Of a DNA stretch of 64,000 nucleotides, positions 9,223 to 18,380 are shown in pieces. Numbering within the stretch: the stretch's first letter is position 1; every line of letters begins with the position of its first letter. The position numbers and the translations under genes were made by a program. Below the pieces are notes generated by a model. That model saw only the letters and a list, made by a program, of their open reading frames with translations. It did no database searches and was not told where the DNA came from. This stretch comes from Dictyobacter vulcani (GTDB taxonomy: Bacteria > Chloroflexota > Ktedonobacteria > Ktedonobacterales > Ktedonobacteraceae): NCBI RefSeq assembly GCF_008974265.1, contig NZ_BKZW01000001.1, positions 3,100,001-3,164,000 of the forward strand, read 5' to 3'.

Positions 9223-9309
9223 GATAGTAATATCCTTTCCTGCTGTTGTGCTTACGACTACGTAGCACAGTAAAAAACGTCGTGTGTCTTATAGCTAACT
9301 ATTAAAAAG

Positions 9310-9356
9310 CAATCGTGAACGCCGCTCACACGCGGCTAGCTGCGCTCACACGATTG
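9310..9356. repeat. CAATCGTG hairpin repeat, copy 1
   Basis: 47 bp, starts CAATCGTG and ends CACGATTG, with an internal GCGGCTAGCTGC-type core. The same unit occurs reversed at 10750-10796 and in shorter form at 34889-34926. The flanks (aaaag before, aacggcat after) are also shared. Confidence 0.75.
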
Positions 9357-9434
9357 AACGGCATAACCAGTGCCCTCAAACAAACAAAGGATCAGGCAAT
9401 GTGTACTATCCTGTAATAAATAACAATCAAACTA

Positions 9435-9728
9435 TCAGGAATATGCCGGGCGCTGTCCATCCTGGGTGCCCAGGATACCCTCGATGCTGGCGACCCCTGA
9501 GCCCAAGAGACCCAGACCAGCTGAGCTTAATGCGACCAGTTGTATGACACGGCGGCGACTGATGCGTTGCTCGCTTACGTGTCTGACCCGTACCTGCTGC
9601 TGATGTGCCTCCGCCGCTTTCCGCTGTACTGAAGCGCTCAGGCGTTGCTCCAGACCTTCTGGTTCTGGCGCATTTGAACCATAGTGGCGTAGCAGCAAGG
9701 TCTCGATTGAGTCGTTATACATAGCCAC
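9435..9728 (-). CDS. Small membrane protein, likely anti-sigma partner of the ECF sigma factor
   Basis: 97 residues: a soluble N-half and one hydrophobic segment near residues 63-85, preceded by RISRRRVIQLVALSS. It overlaps the end of the sigma factor gene by 14 bp, so the two are translationally coupled, the usual arrangement for a sigma/anti-sigma pair. No zinc-binding anti-sigma motif is present, so the role is inferred from position. The SRRRVIQ string before the hydrophobic stretch resembles a twin-arginine motif, notable beside tatAC. A short 12-residue tail follows the helix. Confidence 0.6.
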   Translation of the reverse strand: MAMYNDSIETLLLRHYGSNAPEPEGLEQRLSASVQRKAAEAHQQQVRVRHVSEQRISRRRVIQLVALSSAGLGLLGSGVASIEGILGTQDGQRPAYS

Positions 9729-10461
9729 TCCCTATTGATGGTGTTTTACTGCCCAGGGATAAGCGTTGATGCCGATCAGGCTGCGCTCTTCGCTGGTTGC
9801 GATCTGAACCATCAGCCTGTGTTATTGAGCCAGTGGAATGCGGTGGGACCGTATCGACTAACTCTTCGCCACTCTCCTGTGTGTAGAGTTGCTGGAACTG
9901 CTTGCGGGCCCTTGCCAGGCGTTGCCGTACGGCTGCTTCCTTCACATCCAGCAGGCTTGCAATCTGCGCTGTAGAGAGTCCTCCTACAATTGAGAGCAAG
10001 AGGCAGACACGTAGCGCTTCTGGTAGTTGTGCCATCGTGCGTTGCACCATCTCCTGTTCCGCGACCGTTTCAGCAGGATCCTCGTTGCCGCTACTGCCAT
10101 AACCACCGGGTTGCACCGGGGCGGCCTGTTCATGAACAATTTCATCGCTGGCTCTCGTCTGCTCTTTGCCTTCCACCTGACGCCGATCCTGCATAGTAGA
10201 GAAAGGTATAAAGCTAAATAACGCTCGTCTTCTCTTTTGCATACGCACAGTATTCAGGGCAATACGTAATAGCCAGGCTTTGGCATGAAAGTGGCCACCG
10301 CTACTGGCTCGCGCGGCATCAATCCCTTTTAATGCCTGATGGAAGGTATCCTGCGTAAGATCCTGGCTCTCTTCCCAGTTATTGGTCAGACCATAGATCG
10401 TATGGAACACCAGTTTATAATATTCATGAATGAGCACTTCGACAGCTTGCGCTGCAGGCAT
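9715..10461 (-). CDS. ECF-type RNA polymerase sigma factor
   Basis: About 248 residues. Region 2 is visible at YGLTNNWEESQDLTQDTFHQ and region 4 at AQIASLLDVKEAAVRQRLAR. A linker of ~60 residues between them is longer than usual. It directs RNA polymerase to a small regulon, probably under control of the membrane protein encoded by the overlapping downstream gene. Start codon is uncertain: ATG 10461 is used here, with GTG 10470 and TTG 10476 as alternatives. Confidence 0.9.
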   Translation of the reverse strand: MPAAQAVEVLIHEYYKLVFHTIYGLTNNWEESQDLTQDTFHQALKGIDAARASSGGHFHAKAWLLRIALNTVRMQKRRRALFSFIPFSTMQDRRQVEGKEQTRASDEIVHEQAAPVQPGGYGSSGNEDPAETVAEQEMVQRTMAQLPEALRVCLLLSIVGGLSTAQIASLLDVKEAAVRQRLARARKQFQQLYTQESGEELVDTVPPHSTGSITQADGSDRNQRRAQPDRHQRLSLGSKTPSIGSGYV

Positions 10462-10633
10462 CGTATCCACATACAACTCTTTTCACATATGTAGAAGTCT
10501 TTTCTCTACTGAGAATTCCGTCTACACTAATGTAGATGCATGACAACAAAGAATTGTGACATCGGTTTGAAGGAAAAAAATAGCCGTGATAAAAAAGAAG
10601 GTAAAAATAGTTGGAGGGAGGGAGATAAAAATT

Positions 10634-10653
10634 GGGCGACCAGAAGGTCGCCC
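10634..10653. repeat. Short hairpin GGGCGACC-AGAA-GGTCGCCC
   Basis: Perfect 8-bp stem with a tetraloop in the 400-bp gap between acpP and the sigma operon. No U-run on either strand. The rest of this gap holds only the hairpin repeat at 10750. Confidence 0.45.
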
Positions 10654-10749
10654 CATGAAAATGGCACTTGCTTTTATAAAATTATATAGCCCACAAGTAC
10701 CAGGTGACCTGCCAACCTTCAGTTGATTGTTTTTCAATAGCATACCGTT

Positions 10750-10796
10750 CAATCGTGTGAGCTGTGCTAGCCGCGAGTGAGCGGCGTTCACGATTG
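10750..10796. repeat. CAATCGTG hairpin repeat, copy 2 (reversed)
   Basis: 47 bp, the reverse-complement counterpart of 9310-9356 with few differences; its flank ATACCGTT matches the reversed flank of copy 1. The two copies bracket the sigma factor/membrane protein pair in opposite orientation. Confidence 0.75.
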
Positions 10797-10866
10797 TCTT
10801 TCAATAGTATGCCGTGATAAGCGGCGTTTCAACCGAAGATTGACGATTCACCAGCATTGCGAAATA

Positions 10867-11103
10867 TTAGCGCAGATGCTCTTCGATGTAATCCTCGGCC
10901 TCCTGGACCGTCGTGATCTTCTCGGCATCCTCGTCAGAAATCTGCAATTTGAATTCTTCTTCGAGAGACATGATGAGCTCGACCAGATCGAGTGAGTCAG
11001 CGTTGAGATCCTCAACGAAAGATGCACTCGAAACGACTTCACTCTCATCAACGCCGAGCTGGTCAACGATGATTTTTTTCAGGCGATCATGGATTGTAGG
11101 CAT
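10867..11103 (-). CDS. acpP: Acyl carrier protein
   Basis: 78 residues, acidic, with the phosphopantetheine attachment site in [21 protein letters not shown] carries growing acyl chains for the FabD/FabG enzymes encoded upstream on the same strand. Its ATG shares one base with the nusB stop (TAATG), so translation is coupled. Last gene of the fatty-acid block. Confidence 0.95.
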   Translation of the reverse strand: MPTIHDRLKKIIVDQLGVDESEVVSSASFVEDLNADSLDLVELIMSLEEEFKLQISDEDAEKITTVQEAEDYIEEHLR

Positions 11104-11546
11104 TAATTTACCTCACTTTCAGCTTTTGAGATGGGCTGTTGTTGGGCCCTATTAAATATTGTACCAAGAACTCCATTAATGAAGCGACTTGAGGTCTCAC
11201 TGCCATACGTTTTGGCGAGTTCCACCGCTTCGTTGATAGCAGCCTTGGCTGGTACAGTATTATTAAACAGAATTTCGTAGATTGCAAGTCTGAGTATGTT
11301 TTTGTCGATACGTGCCATCTGCTGTAACGGCCACTCACGGGCCGCACTCTGGATGTGCGCATCAATATCAGTAAGATGATTATACGCGCCTAGAACGAGC
11401 TCGCTAGCGTATTCTACGACCTTGGGTTGCAGATTGCGCTCCTCGGCATGACGCTGCAAGATCTCTTCTGGGGCGTGGTTGGCTATATCGTATTCATAGA
11501 GTGTTTGCAGTGCGATCATTCGCGCTTGCCTGCGTATCCCTGGCAT
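11103..11546 (-). CDS. nusB: Transcription antitermination factor NusB
   Basis: 147 residues. The N-terminal [17 protein letters not shown] and the C-terminal [20 protein letters not shown] followed by NGVLGTI are NusB hallmarks. It binds boxA RNA with NusE/S10 in rRNA antitermination. GAGGATACT precedes the ATG. It lies between asp23 and acpP, overlapping the latter by one base. Confidence 0.95.
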   Translation of the reverse strand: MPGIRRQARMIALQTLYEYDIANHAPEEILQRHAEERNLQPKVVEYASELVLGAYNHLTDIDAHIQSAAREWPLQQMARIDKNILRLAIYEILFNNTVPAKAAINEAVELAKTYGSETSSRFINGVLGTIFNRAQQQPISKAESEVN

Positions 11547-11654
11547 AGTATCCTCAAATGGTGACTAGCTGGTGTCTGGGATGTTCTGGCTCTACTGTTA
11601 AGGTACAGAAAGAAAGAACAAACAGACTGTGTTTCGACTCATCAGACACGTAAA

Positions 11655-11993
11655 TCAGGCAACATCCTGGATATAGACGTTGACGTCTCGTACTTGCATA
11701 CCGATCATATTTTCAATGGCGGTTGCAACTTCTTCCTGGACTGCCGTTCCTACTTCTACTATATTACTACCGGATTCAACGATAAGATAAAGATCTGCTG
11801 AAACAGTGTTGTCTTTAACGGTAAGGCTGATACCCTGATAAGGTACATCGCGACCCAATAGACGTGACCATTGGTCACTGTTATGGGCCATACTGACAAC
11901 ACCGCGAATTTGCAGAGCGGTACTTAACACGATGGTTGTGAGCACTGGACGTGCTACACGTACCACTCCAGTCGGTTGTGGTTCTATGGCCAT
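11655..11993 (-). CDS. Asp23/Gls24 family envelope stress protein
   Basis: 112 residues with the Asp23 pattern: an alternating hydrophobic strand (ISLTVKDNTVSADLYLIVES), then IVEVGTAVQEEVATAIENMI and a terminal VRDVNVYIQDV. Members are cytoplasmic or membrane-tethered proteins linked to cell-envelope stress, often encoded next to nusB as here. GGAGGGATCAAACAG precedes the ATG. It is 18 bp after the fabG stop. Confidence 0.85.
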   Translation of the reverse strand: MAIEPQPTGVVRVARPVLTTIVLSTALQIRGVVSMAHNSDQWSRLLGRDVPYQGISLTVKDNTVSADLYLIVESGSNIVEVGTAVQEEVATAIENMIGMQVRDVNVYIQDVA

Positions 11994-12011
11994 CTGTTTG
12001 ATCCCTCCTGA

Positions 12012-12782
12012 CTACAGTGATAAACCACCGTCGATACTGATTACCTGACCGGTAATATATTGAGCTGCCGGTGTACACAGAAATGCAACGGTGGTGGCAA
12101 TCTCTGCTGGTGCACCCAGGCGTCCCAGTGCAATTTTCTCGGCCAGCTGGCCGCGTACCTCTTGCGAAAGCTCAGCGGTCATATCTGTTTCTATGAATCC
12201 TGGAGCAACGACGTTAACACGAATATTGCGTGAGCCAAATTCTTTAGCCAGGGTTTTGCTAAAAGCAATCAGGCCACCCTTGGCCGCTGTATAGTTGGCT
12301 TGTCCAGGATTGCCGCTCAGGGCAGCAACAGAAGCGATATTAACGATACTACCCTGACGGGAGCGTATCATCATACGCGCCGCTGCTTTACTGCAAAGAT
12401 AGGCGCTTTTTAGATTTGTGTCAAGTACATTATCCCAATCGTCTTCGCTCATGCGTAACAAAAGGTTATCCCGTGTGATTCCTGCGTTATTCACAAGAAT
12501 CTGTATTGGTCCGATTTTGCTACTGGCGGCGGAAAAAAGGTGTTGTACCTCGTCGGCCTTGCTCACATCTGCCGCAATAGCAATGGCGCGACCGCCATGT
12601 TCCATTATGTGTTCGACGACGGCGTGTGCACGCGCTTCGTTGCCCAGATAATTGACACAAACGGTCGCTCCCTGGCGAGCCAATTCTACTGCAATTGCTT
12701 TACCAATGCCTCTAGATGCTCCTGTAACAAGGGCTACCTGCCCTGAAAGTGGCGGCTGCTGTGGGTATTCCTCACGGCTCAT
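12012..12782 (-). CDS. fabG: 3-oxoacyl-[ACP] reductase FabG
   Basis: 256 residues, short-chain dehydrogenase fold. NADPH-binding glycine motif [13 protein letters not shown] near residue 20, NNAG motif, and catalytic Ser-Tyr-Lys in [10 protein letters not shown] and [11 protein letters not shown]-terminus [15 protein letters not shown] is typical of FabG. It reduces 3-ketoacyl-ACP in each elongation round. Positioned between fabD and asp23 in one transcription unit. Confidence 0.95.
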   Translation of the reverse strand: MSREEYPQQPPLSGQVALVTGASRGIGKAIAVELARQGATVCVNYLGNEARAHAVVEHIMEHGGRAIAIAADVSKADEVQHLFSAASSKIGPIQILVNNAGITRDNLLLRMSEDDWDNVLDTNLKSAYLCSKAAARMMIRSRQGSIVNIASVAALSGNPGQANYTAAKGGLIAFSKTLAKEFGSRNIRVNVVAPGFIETDMTAELSQEVRGQLAEKIALGRLGAPAEIATTVAFLCTPAAQYITGQVISIDGGLSL

Positions 12783-12868
12783 GTCGCTCTTCTCTTTCCT
12801 TCTTAGCGCAGTATAGTGTGTTTCTTTCGCAGGAAGACAACTAGTACCGGTTACCCTTAGTATAAACC

Positions 12869-13894
12869 CTAGGCGAGCAAGCCCAGGTCCTGTACTTTAG
12901 CAACCGCTTTTTCAATCTCGGCCACGCTTCCAATATTGATAATCGTGGCTCCCTTTACAATACGTTTAATCATACCCGCCAGGGCCTGTCCAGGACCAAT
13001 TTCAAAAAAGGTATTCACGCCCTGAGCAGAGAGATATTCAATCGTGCGGATCCATTGTACCGACTCGGCAATCTGTTGTGCCAGTTCGCTACGAATATCT
13101 GCGGCGCTGGTCATAGGTAAGGCGGCAATGTTGCCGATGATAGGGTATGTGGCCTCTCGAAGCTGGGTGGCGGCAATCGACGTGGCCAGTTTGGTCGCCG
13201 CAGGTTGCATGACCGGTGAATGAAAGGCACCACTGACCGAGAGCGGAATGGCGCGTTTGGCACCGCGATCCCTGGCCAGGGCACAGGCAGCTTCTAAGGC
13301 GTGTTGTTCGCCTGAAATAACGATCTGTCCTGGTGCATTATAATTCGCCAGTACCACCTGTCCAAAGCCTGGATGCCGTTCGGCATTCCCGTCTTCGCCG
13401 TGAGATTGCTGGCTGACTTCCTGACAGATCTGTTGAAGGGCCTCGACATCCATACCAATGATGGCAGCCATACCGCCGGGGCAATGTTCTTCCTCTTCAT
13501 GCATCAACCGGCCGCGTTCACGCACCAGATAAGCTACTCCCGGTACATCAATCGCGCCAGCCGCGACCAGAGCAGTGCATTCGCCCACGCTATGACCGGC
13601 TGTGTAACTGGGAATAAGTGGTGTTGACCAGGATGAATTTTGAGGAGAGAGGGCTTCCTGGAAGGCTGCAAGATATGCCAGACTAACCGCGACAATCGCC
13701 GGTTGGGCATTGATGGTAGAACGTAATGTTTCTTCTGGACCCTGGAAACAAAGAGTGCTGAGCGAGAAGCCCAGCGTTTCATCGAAGGTGGTAAAGACCT
13801 CTTTGGCGGCCGCGGAGGCTGCAAAGACATCGGCTCCCATACCGACCTTCTGGCTTCCCTGTCCTGGAAATAGAAAGGCAACTTGTGTGGTCAT
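12869..13894 (-). CDS. fabD: Malonyl-CoA:ACP transacylase FabD
   Basis: About 341 residues. [16 protein letters not shown] at the start, nucleophile Ser in [14 protein letters not shown], catalytic His in [12 protein letters not shown]. It loads malonyl groups onto ACP. ATG 13894 is preferred; a GTG at 13903 is possible and neither ribosome site is strong. A structured 250-nt leader separates it from rpmF. Confidence 0.95.
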   Translation of the reverse strand: MTTQVAFLFPGQGSQKVGMGADVFAASAAAKEVFTTFDETLGFSLSTLCFQGPEETLRSTINAQPAIVAVSLAYLAAFQEALSPQNSSWSTPLIPSYTAGHSVGECTALVAAGAIDVPGVAYLVRERGRLMHEEEEHCPGGMAAIIGMDVEALQQICQEVSQQSHGEDGNAERHPGFGQVVLANYNAPGQIVISGEQHALEAACALARDRGAKRAIPLSVSGAFHSPVMQPAATKLATSIAATQLREATYPIIGNIAALPMTSAADIRSELAQQIAESVQWIRTIEYLSAQGVNTFFEIGPGQALAGMIKRIVKGATIINIGSVAEIEKAVAKVQDLGLLA

Positions 13895-13903
13895 TTTGTT
13901 CAC

Positions 13904-14155
13904 TTCGTTTACAGAAAGATGTAGCTGCGCTATCCATGGCTATGGATAGAGAGGTAAAGTTCTATCCAGCCATAGCAGCGCACGCGGGCCGCACCGTAGT
14001 TGCTAACAGGAATATCATTCCATGCTCATAACTGGTCGATGCCATCCTGACATCTTGCACCGTACATCTTGTAATGTGGTGAGGGTGAGGACTCATGACC
14101 AACCAGGGTACCACTACGCGACCAGGCGTGCGTTCATGGTAGCAGCTGCTACTTC
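13904..14155 (-). other. Structured leader between rpmF and fabD
   Basis: No gene. On the minus strand, GCTGC-TATGGCT-GGATAG can pair with CTATCCATAGCCATGGATAGCGCAGC (13927-13990 region), which also folds on itself (CTATCCAT/ATGGATAG). This looks like a mutually exclusive hairpin pair ahead of fabD, possibly an attenuator. No known riboswitch motif recognised. Confidence 0.4.
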
Positions 14156-14344
14156 TTACTTACTTGTTTTGGGCAAGAAAACCTGGCGACCACGATAGGT
14201 GCCACAGTTGGGGCAGGCGTGATGCGAAAGGCGTGGACGCTTGCACTGTGGGCAGGCAACTAACTGTGGTAGATCCAGATGATGATGTGCCCGTCGCTCT
14301 CCCTGACGAGCGTGCGAAATGCGTTGTTTAGGTAATGCTCCCAT
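14156..14344 (-). CDS. rpmF: 50S ribosomal protein L32
   Basis: 62 residues from ATG 14344. Begins MGALPKQRISHARQGERRAH and carries a four-cysteine zinc ribbon, CPQCKRPRLSHHACPNCG. AGGAG lies 9 nt upstream. The order yceD-rpmF-fab is a common bacterial arrangement. A longer GTG start at 14365 would place the ribosome site inside the gene, so it is rejected. Confidence 0.93.
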   Translation of the reverse strand: MGALPKQRISHARQGERRAHHHLDLPQLVACPQCKRPRLSHHACPNCGTYRGRQVFLPKTSK

Positions 14345-14426
14345 TACTGTCTTCTCCTCTTCCACCAGTATTGTGTCCTGAGTGACTTACTCATGCTCAG
14401 GTGTACCTACTCGTGTTGCTAATGTG

Positions 14427-14966
14427 TTATGATTGTTTTTCATTTTGCAATAATTGCTTGAGCACGCTCAGACGGCTATCAACTTCAGGTTCCTGGCAGT
14501 TGCAAGGCCCCAGGTTGAGGTCATGTCCACATTGTGAACACAGGCCTGCGCAATCTTCCTTACACAAAGGCACCATCGGGATCGCGAGTAAGACGGCTTG
14601 CCGTATTGCTTCGGTGAGATCAACCTGATGGTGTTCGTCGATAGGGAAAACATCATCCTCATCGATTGGAGGTAGTGGCGTACCCGTCACCACATCCACC
14701 GTGGGATAAAAGCGCTCTTCAAATGTGACATGCATTGGTTGCTCAAAATGTTTCAAGCACCGTGCACATTCAAGCTCAGCAGTAAGATCGACCCACCCAT
14801 CAATCAGGAGTCCCTGGTTGACACGACGCATGCGTGCATGCCCGGCGATAGGCCCAATTACCTTGAGATCATTGTCGAGCCGAACCTGTTCTTCGTGAAT
14901 ATCAGCTTCTAATGCAGCCCCCGAGCCAAACGGAGTCTTCATTAATTGCGCCACATTAAAGATCAT
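14427..14966 (-). CDS. YceD/DUF177 family protein
   Basis: 179 residues from ATG 14966 (AAGGATATAATTCC upstream); a longer in-frame extension lacks support. Cysteine pairs ECARCLKHF, LCKEDCAGLCSQCGHDLN and GPCNC match the YceD domain, which is linked to 23S rRNA maturation and nearly always lies upstream of rpmF. Here it precedes rpmF by 82 bp. The cysteines probably bind zinc. Confidence 0.85.
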   Translation of the reverse strand: MIFNVAQLMKTPFGSGAALEADIHEEQVRLDNDLKVIGPIAGHARMRRVNQGLLIDGWVDLTAELECARCLKHFEQPMHVTFEERFYPTVDVVTGTPLPPIDEDDVFPIDEHHQVDLTEAIRQAVLLAIPMVPLCKEDCAGLCSQCGHDLNLGPCNCQEPEVDSRLSVLKQLLQNEKQS

Positions 14967-15193
14967 GGAATTATATCCTTCCCATTGTGATCCAAACGAG
15001 TATTGAACTCTTGCCGGTAAATACGTTTTGGCGCAAGGTGAATTGTTCCTTACTCTTCTCTGGCGCTTGCTCATTATAGACAAGGCATGGGAGGGTGTCA
15101 AGTCCTGTAGCTCGCCATAAAAGTGGAGAGAGGACCAGATTGAAAGAGAGAAGCGTAAAGATATAACCCTTGCGGATAAGCAAGGAAGTTTGC

Positions 15194-15844
15194 CTACACT
15201 GGATAGTTCGGGCCACCCATGGTATCAGCCGCTAGTGAAGCGCGCCGTGGCATGGACCGGGGTTGGAGTGCATCATCGTCGTCACCATCATTGGGCGCCT
15301 CCATGTCATCGGGTGTTGCCTCTTCCATCACCGTTTCCTCGTTTTCTGGACGTCCTTCCAGGCTGTCCAGGCCGCGTTCTATACTCATTACTGTGCGTTC
15401 AATTTCCATTTCCACATTGAGGAGATGTTCACGTAGATTGCGCAGTGTTTCTGAGGCGTAGGTATCGGCTTCGATCTGCATTTGTTCGGTGTGTGTTTCC
15501 GCGCGCCGCACAAGTGATTGTGCCTGATCATTGGCCTTGCGTATTATGTCCTGAGAGCGTTCTTCCGCTACACGTAGCAGCCCCTCGCGTGTCATAGTGC
15601 GTTCCGTCTCTTCTCTGGCGCGAGACACTAATATTGACGCCTCGGATTGTGCCTGGGCGAGAATGCGTTCTTTGTCCTGAATGATACGTCGGGCCTGTTT
15701 GATCTCACCGGGAACTGATGTACGCATTTGCTCAATAATAGTCAGCAGGTCAGCCTCTTTAAGGATGATCTGGTTGACCAGGGGCATTCGTTTGCTATTG
15801 GCGACAAGGTTCTCCAAACGATCTACAAGGTAGAGTATATCCAT
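15194..15844 (-). CDS. Coiled-coil protein (DivIVA/ATP synthase b-like)
   Basis: 216 residues, strongly helical. The first ~45 residues (ILYLVDRLENLVANSKRMPL) resemble the N-terminus of small ATPase-like coiled-coil proteins encoded near coaD. A long charged coiled coil follows (EIKQARRIIQDKERILAQAQ), then an acidic tail with a DDDD run. No catalytic motif. AAGGAGG lies upstream of the ATG. It is between coaD and yceD, so possibly linked to division or scaffold roles; this is inference. Confidence 0.65.
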   Translation of the reverse strand: MDILYLVDRLENLVANSKRMPLVNQIILKEADLLTIIEQMRTSVPGEIKQARRIIQDKERILAQAQSEASILVSRAREETERTMTREGLLRVAEERSQDIIRKANDQAQSLVRRAETHTEQMQIEADTYASETLRNLREHLLNVEMEIERTVMSIERGLDSLEGRPENEETVMEEATPDDMEAPNDGDDDDALQPRSMPRRASLAADTMGGPNYPV

Positions 15845-15987
15845 AATATGCCTTGCCTCCTTCCCATGCCGTCGTGTCCCCCCCGGACGTAGCGAAATAT
15901 CCTCTTCTCTTTAGCAAGAGGTCTGATCGGTTCACGTACGTTTATTCTACGAACAGGTTACCCGGTATGTTGCAGCTTATAAGAATG

Positions 15988-16503
15988 TTATTTTCGGGTT
16001 TCGCCTTGTTTTTGTTTCAGCGCCCGTGCCACCGAAGCGGGAAGCATATCCGTTACGTCTCCGCCCAGGCTTGCGACCTCTTTTATTAATGATGAGCTGA
16101 CAAAAAGCTGATCCAGATTGGTCAGAAAACAGACGGTTTCAATATCGGGTGCTAATTTGCGATTCATCAATCCCTGTTGAAATTCTGCATCGAAATCATT
16201 TGGTGAGCGTAAACCTTTAATGATGGCCTGTCCACCTATTGCGCGCGCATACTCAATTGTCAGGCCCGTATATTTTTCAACACGTACATTGTTCAGACCT
16301 TCATTGGCCAGAACCTCTTGCCAGAGTGCTACCCGTTCCTCAACTGAGAAGAGCAGATTTTTGGCTGGTAAAGCGTAGACCGCGATAATTAATTCATCAA
16401 ATAGTCGTGCGCCTCGACGCGCAATATCAAGATGTCCATTGGTAACTGGATCAAAACTGCCTGGATAAATAGCGACGCGGTGACGCGATTCCTGCTGACT
16501 CAC
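15988..16503 (-). CDS. coaD: Phosphopantetheine adenylyltransferase
   Basis: 171 residues from GTG 16503, preceded by GGAGCTTAT. Nucleotidyltransferase motif AIYPGSFDPVTNGHLDIARR at the start, and SSSLIKEVASLGGDV near the end. It makes dephospho-CoA from 4'-phosphopantetheine, supplying CoA for the fatty-acid genes downstream. The frame stays open ~50 codons upstream into the IS flank, but that part has no family similarity. Confidence 0.93.
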   Translation of the reverse strand: MSQQESRHRVAIYPGSFDPVTNGHLDIARRGARLFDELIIAVYALPAKNLLFSVEERVALWQEVLANEGLNNVRVEKYTGLTIEYARAIGGQAIIKGLRSPNDFDAEFQQGLMNRKLAPDIETVCFLTNLDQLFVSSSLIKEVASLGGDVTDMLPASVARALKQKQGETRK

Positions 16504-16738
16504 ATAAGCTCCTTTGCTAACGTCTGTGCTATAAATTGCCAATAAAAGGCATTGAAAATAGATATAGACATTAAAACATATTCGCCGTACTTCGGCAATA
16601 GCCGAGAAAAAGGCAGTGGGCCGCGCCGCCAGCCGCACTCGGGCACTAAAGCGCCCATACATCTTTTATTATCATGAGTTATCCCGAATTTTGAGAACAT
16701 GTGTTCGAGTAAGAAAAAAGGGGTGAAAAGAAGAAAAC

Positions 16739-16796
16739 AAAGACCTCCTGAATTATACTTGCACTACCAAAAAAAAAACGCAAGCAGGAGGTCTTT
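16739..16796 (+). promoter_or_regulatory. Hairpin burying the transposase ribosome site
   Basis: AAAGACCTCCTG (16739-16750) is perfectly complementary to CAGGAGGTCTTT (16785-16796), which contains the GGAGG ribosome site for the ATG at 16805. Transcripts entering from outside would fold and hide it. Known IS elements use this to prevent activation by read-through. Confidence 0.6.
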
Positions 16797-16804
16797 GAAC
16801 ATCG

Positions 16805-18198
16805 ATGTCACTCAAGTATGCCATAGCAGGAACAAAGCGGCAAGAGGCGCAGGAAAAATTGCAGCGAGTTACCAGCTTAATGGAAGAATATCTGGAGCCG
16901 CTTGCCAGGCCGCTAGACGCGTATGTGGATAAGCGGTTAGTGCGGACATTCTTCCAGCTGATCCGAACCATTATCGAAGCTAGAAATCGGTCAACAGGAT
17001 TGATGGTCAGCGAATTAGGGTCAACCATGCTCAGCGGGAGACAAGCGACAGCAGGAGAAAAGAGGATTCATCGCCTGCTCACATCGGAAAAATGGAGTGA
17101 AGAGCTGATCAGGATCTTCCAATGGAATCAGGCCCAAGAGCGATATGAAGAGTTAAAGAGAGAGGGAGAGGAGATTCTCGTCGTTTGGGACGGAAGTGAG
17201 ATAGAAAAGCCAGAGAGCCAAAAAGCAGAAGATTTGTGTGCAGTTCGGTCAAGTAAAGCAGCAAGGCGAAAAAAATCACGGAAGGGAATATTTAATCAGC
17301 CAGGAGGAAAACCGATCATTGTGCAAGGATACGAGTGGACAGCGTGTGTGGTTGTAGGAGAGAAAGGGAAGCCATCACTGGCAATGATGGACTTTTGGAG
17401 TAGAAGAGGTCCAGATGCTCAAACGACCAAAGAGGAAGAGGAAAAAATGTTAGCGCGAGGGAGTGGGGAAGAAATGTATTGCACGTGTTTGATCGGGGAT
17501 ACGCTGGTGGTCCATGGTTAGAGATGATGTGGAGGCGGCACGTTGATTTCGTGATTCGATGGAAGAAAGGGCATCATTTTTTTGATGAAAATGGGGAAGA
17601 GAACTCATTAGGTCAATTAGGAAAGAAGAAAAGATCAAGAGATTATCGTATGATTTGGGATGCAGTAAAGCATGAGAATCGCAAGACAGGGATTACCTGG
17701 ATGTAGGTACGACATGCATCCTATTCAGAAACATTATGGGTTGTGATTGTAAGAAGAGGAGGAGAACCATGGTATTTAGTGACGAATCGATGTATTGAGA
17801 CGGAAGAGCAAGCATGGAAGATCTACAAAGCCTATTGCAGAAGATGGCAAGTAGAAACCGTGTTTCGCTATGAAAAGAGTGAATTGGCGATTGAAACGAT
17901 TCGCATCTGGAAGAAGGAGAAGCGTAACAAGTTTTTTCATATCATATCGCTCGTCCATTCATTGCTTTTGCATCTTTTAGATGATGATTACAGAGATATC
18001 GTTACATGGATTTTCCGTGAGTATTGTCATCGAACAGGGAAAAAGCAGAAAGAAGCGAAAGTTCCCATCTATCGTCTCAGATGGGCTTTAAGCCGCTTCT
18101 TTCAAGAGATCCGACCTGTATTTTTATTTGCCTGGAATGTTCAACCCTCAACAGCCTTCCATCAAGGGTTGAACGTCCGTTCTCAAAATTCGGGATAA
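16805..18198 (+). pseudogene. Transposase, IS4 superfamily, broken by frameshift and stop
   Basis: The first part (to ~17480) contains VVWDGSEIEKPE (first Asp). The reading then continues in another frame with HVFDRGYAGGPWLE (second Asp), after a shift near 17480. A TAG at 17704-17706 interrupts the second frame, which resumes and ends with YCRRWQVETVFRYEKSELAI, the Y-R-E-K signature. Two lesions argue for a pseudogene rather than programmed frameshifting. Confidence 0.8.
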
Positions 18199-18311
18199 CT
18201 CATGATAATAAAATCCTTGTTCGCGCCGCAGGCGCGAAAACATAGGTGTTCAGCACGTGGAGAGTATGGAAAGCAAAATCTAGTTTAAGATGACAGTATA
18301 TAGTGGTGTTT

Positions 18312-18354
18312 ACAACGAATCCTCCTACAATCAATTTGTAGGAGGATTCGTTGT
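18312..18354 (-). terminator. Long hairpin after membrane protein gene
   Basis: Perfect 19-bp arms (ACAACGAATCCTCCTACAA and its complement) around a 5-nt loop, 27 bp beyond the stop of the gene at 18381-18758. U-run is poor, but stem strength makes it a likely terminator. Confidence 0.65.
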
Positions 18355-18380
18355 GTTTAAGTTGAAGGGCAATACGTGGT

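Larger units (their letters stand above)
16664..18213 (+). mobile_element. IS4-superfamily insertion sequence, degenerate
   Basis: Long terminal inverted repeats of about 35 bp: left end contains GAGTTATCCCGAATTTTGAG, right end CTCAAAATTCGGGATAACTC. No clear target duplication is seen. The single transposase frame is broken twice, so the copy is probably dead. Confidence 0.8.

Noticed and set aside
12839..12868. FapR-like operator before fabD/fabG
   Set aside because: Only fragments (CTAGTACC, TTAGTA) are seen; not a convincing palindrome.
16805..18198. Programmed frameshift transposase
   Set aside because: An additional in-frame TAG at 17704 makes decay more likely than recoding.
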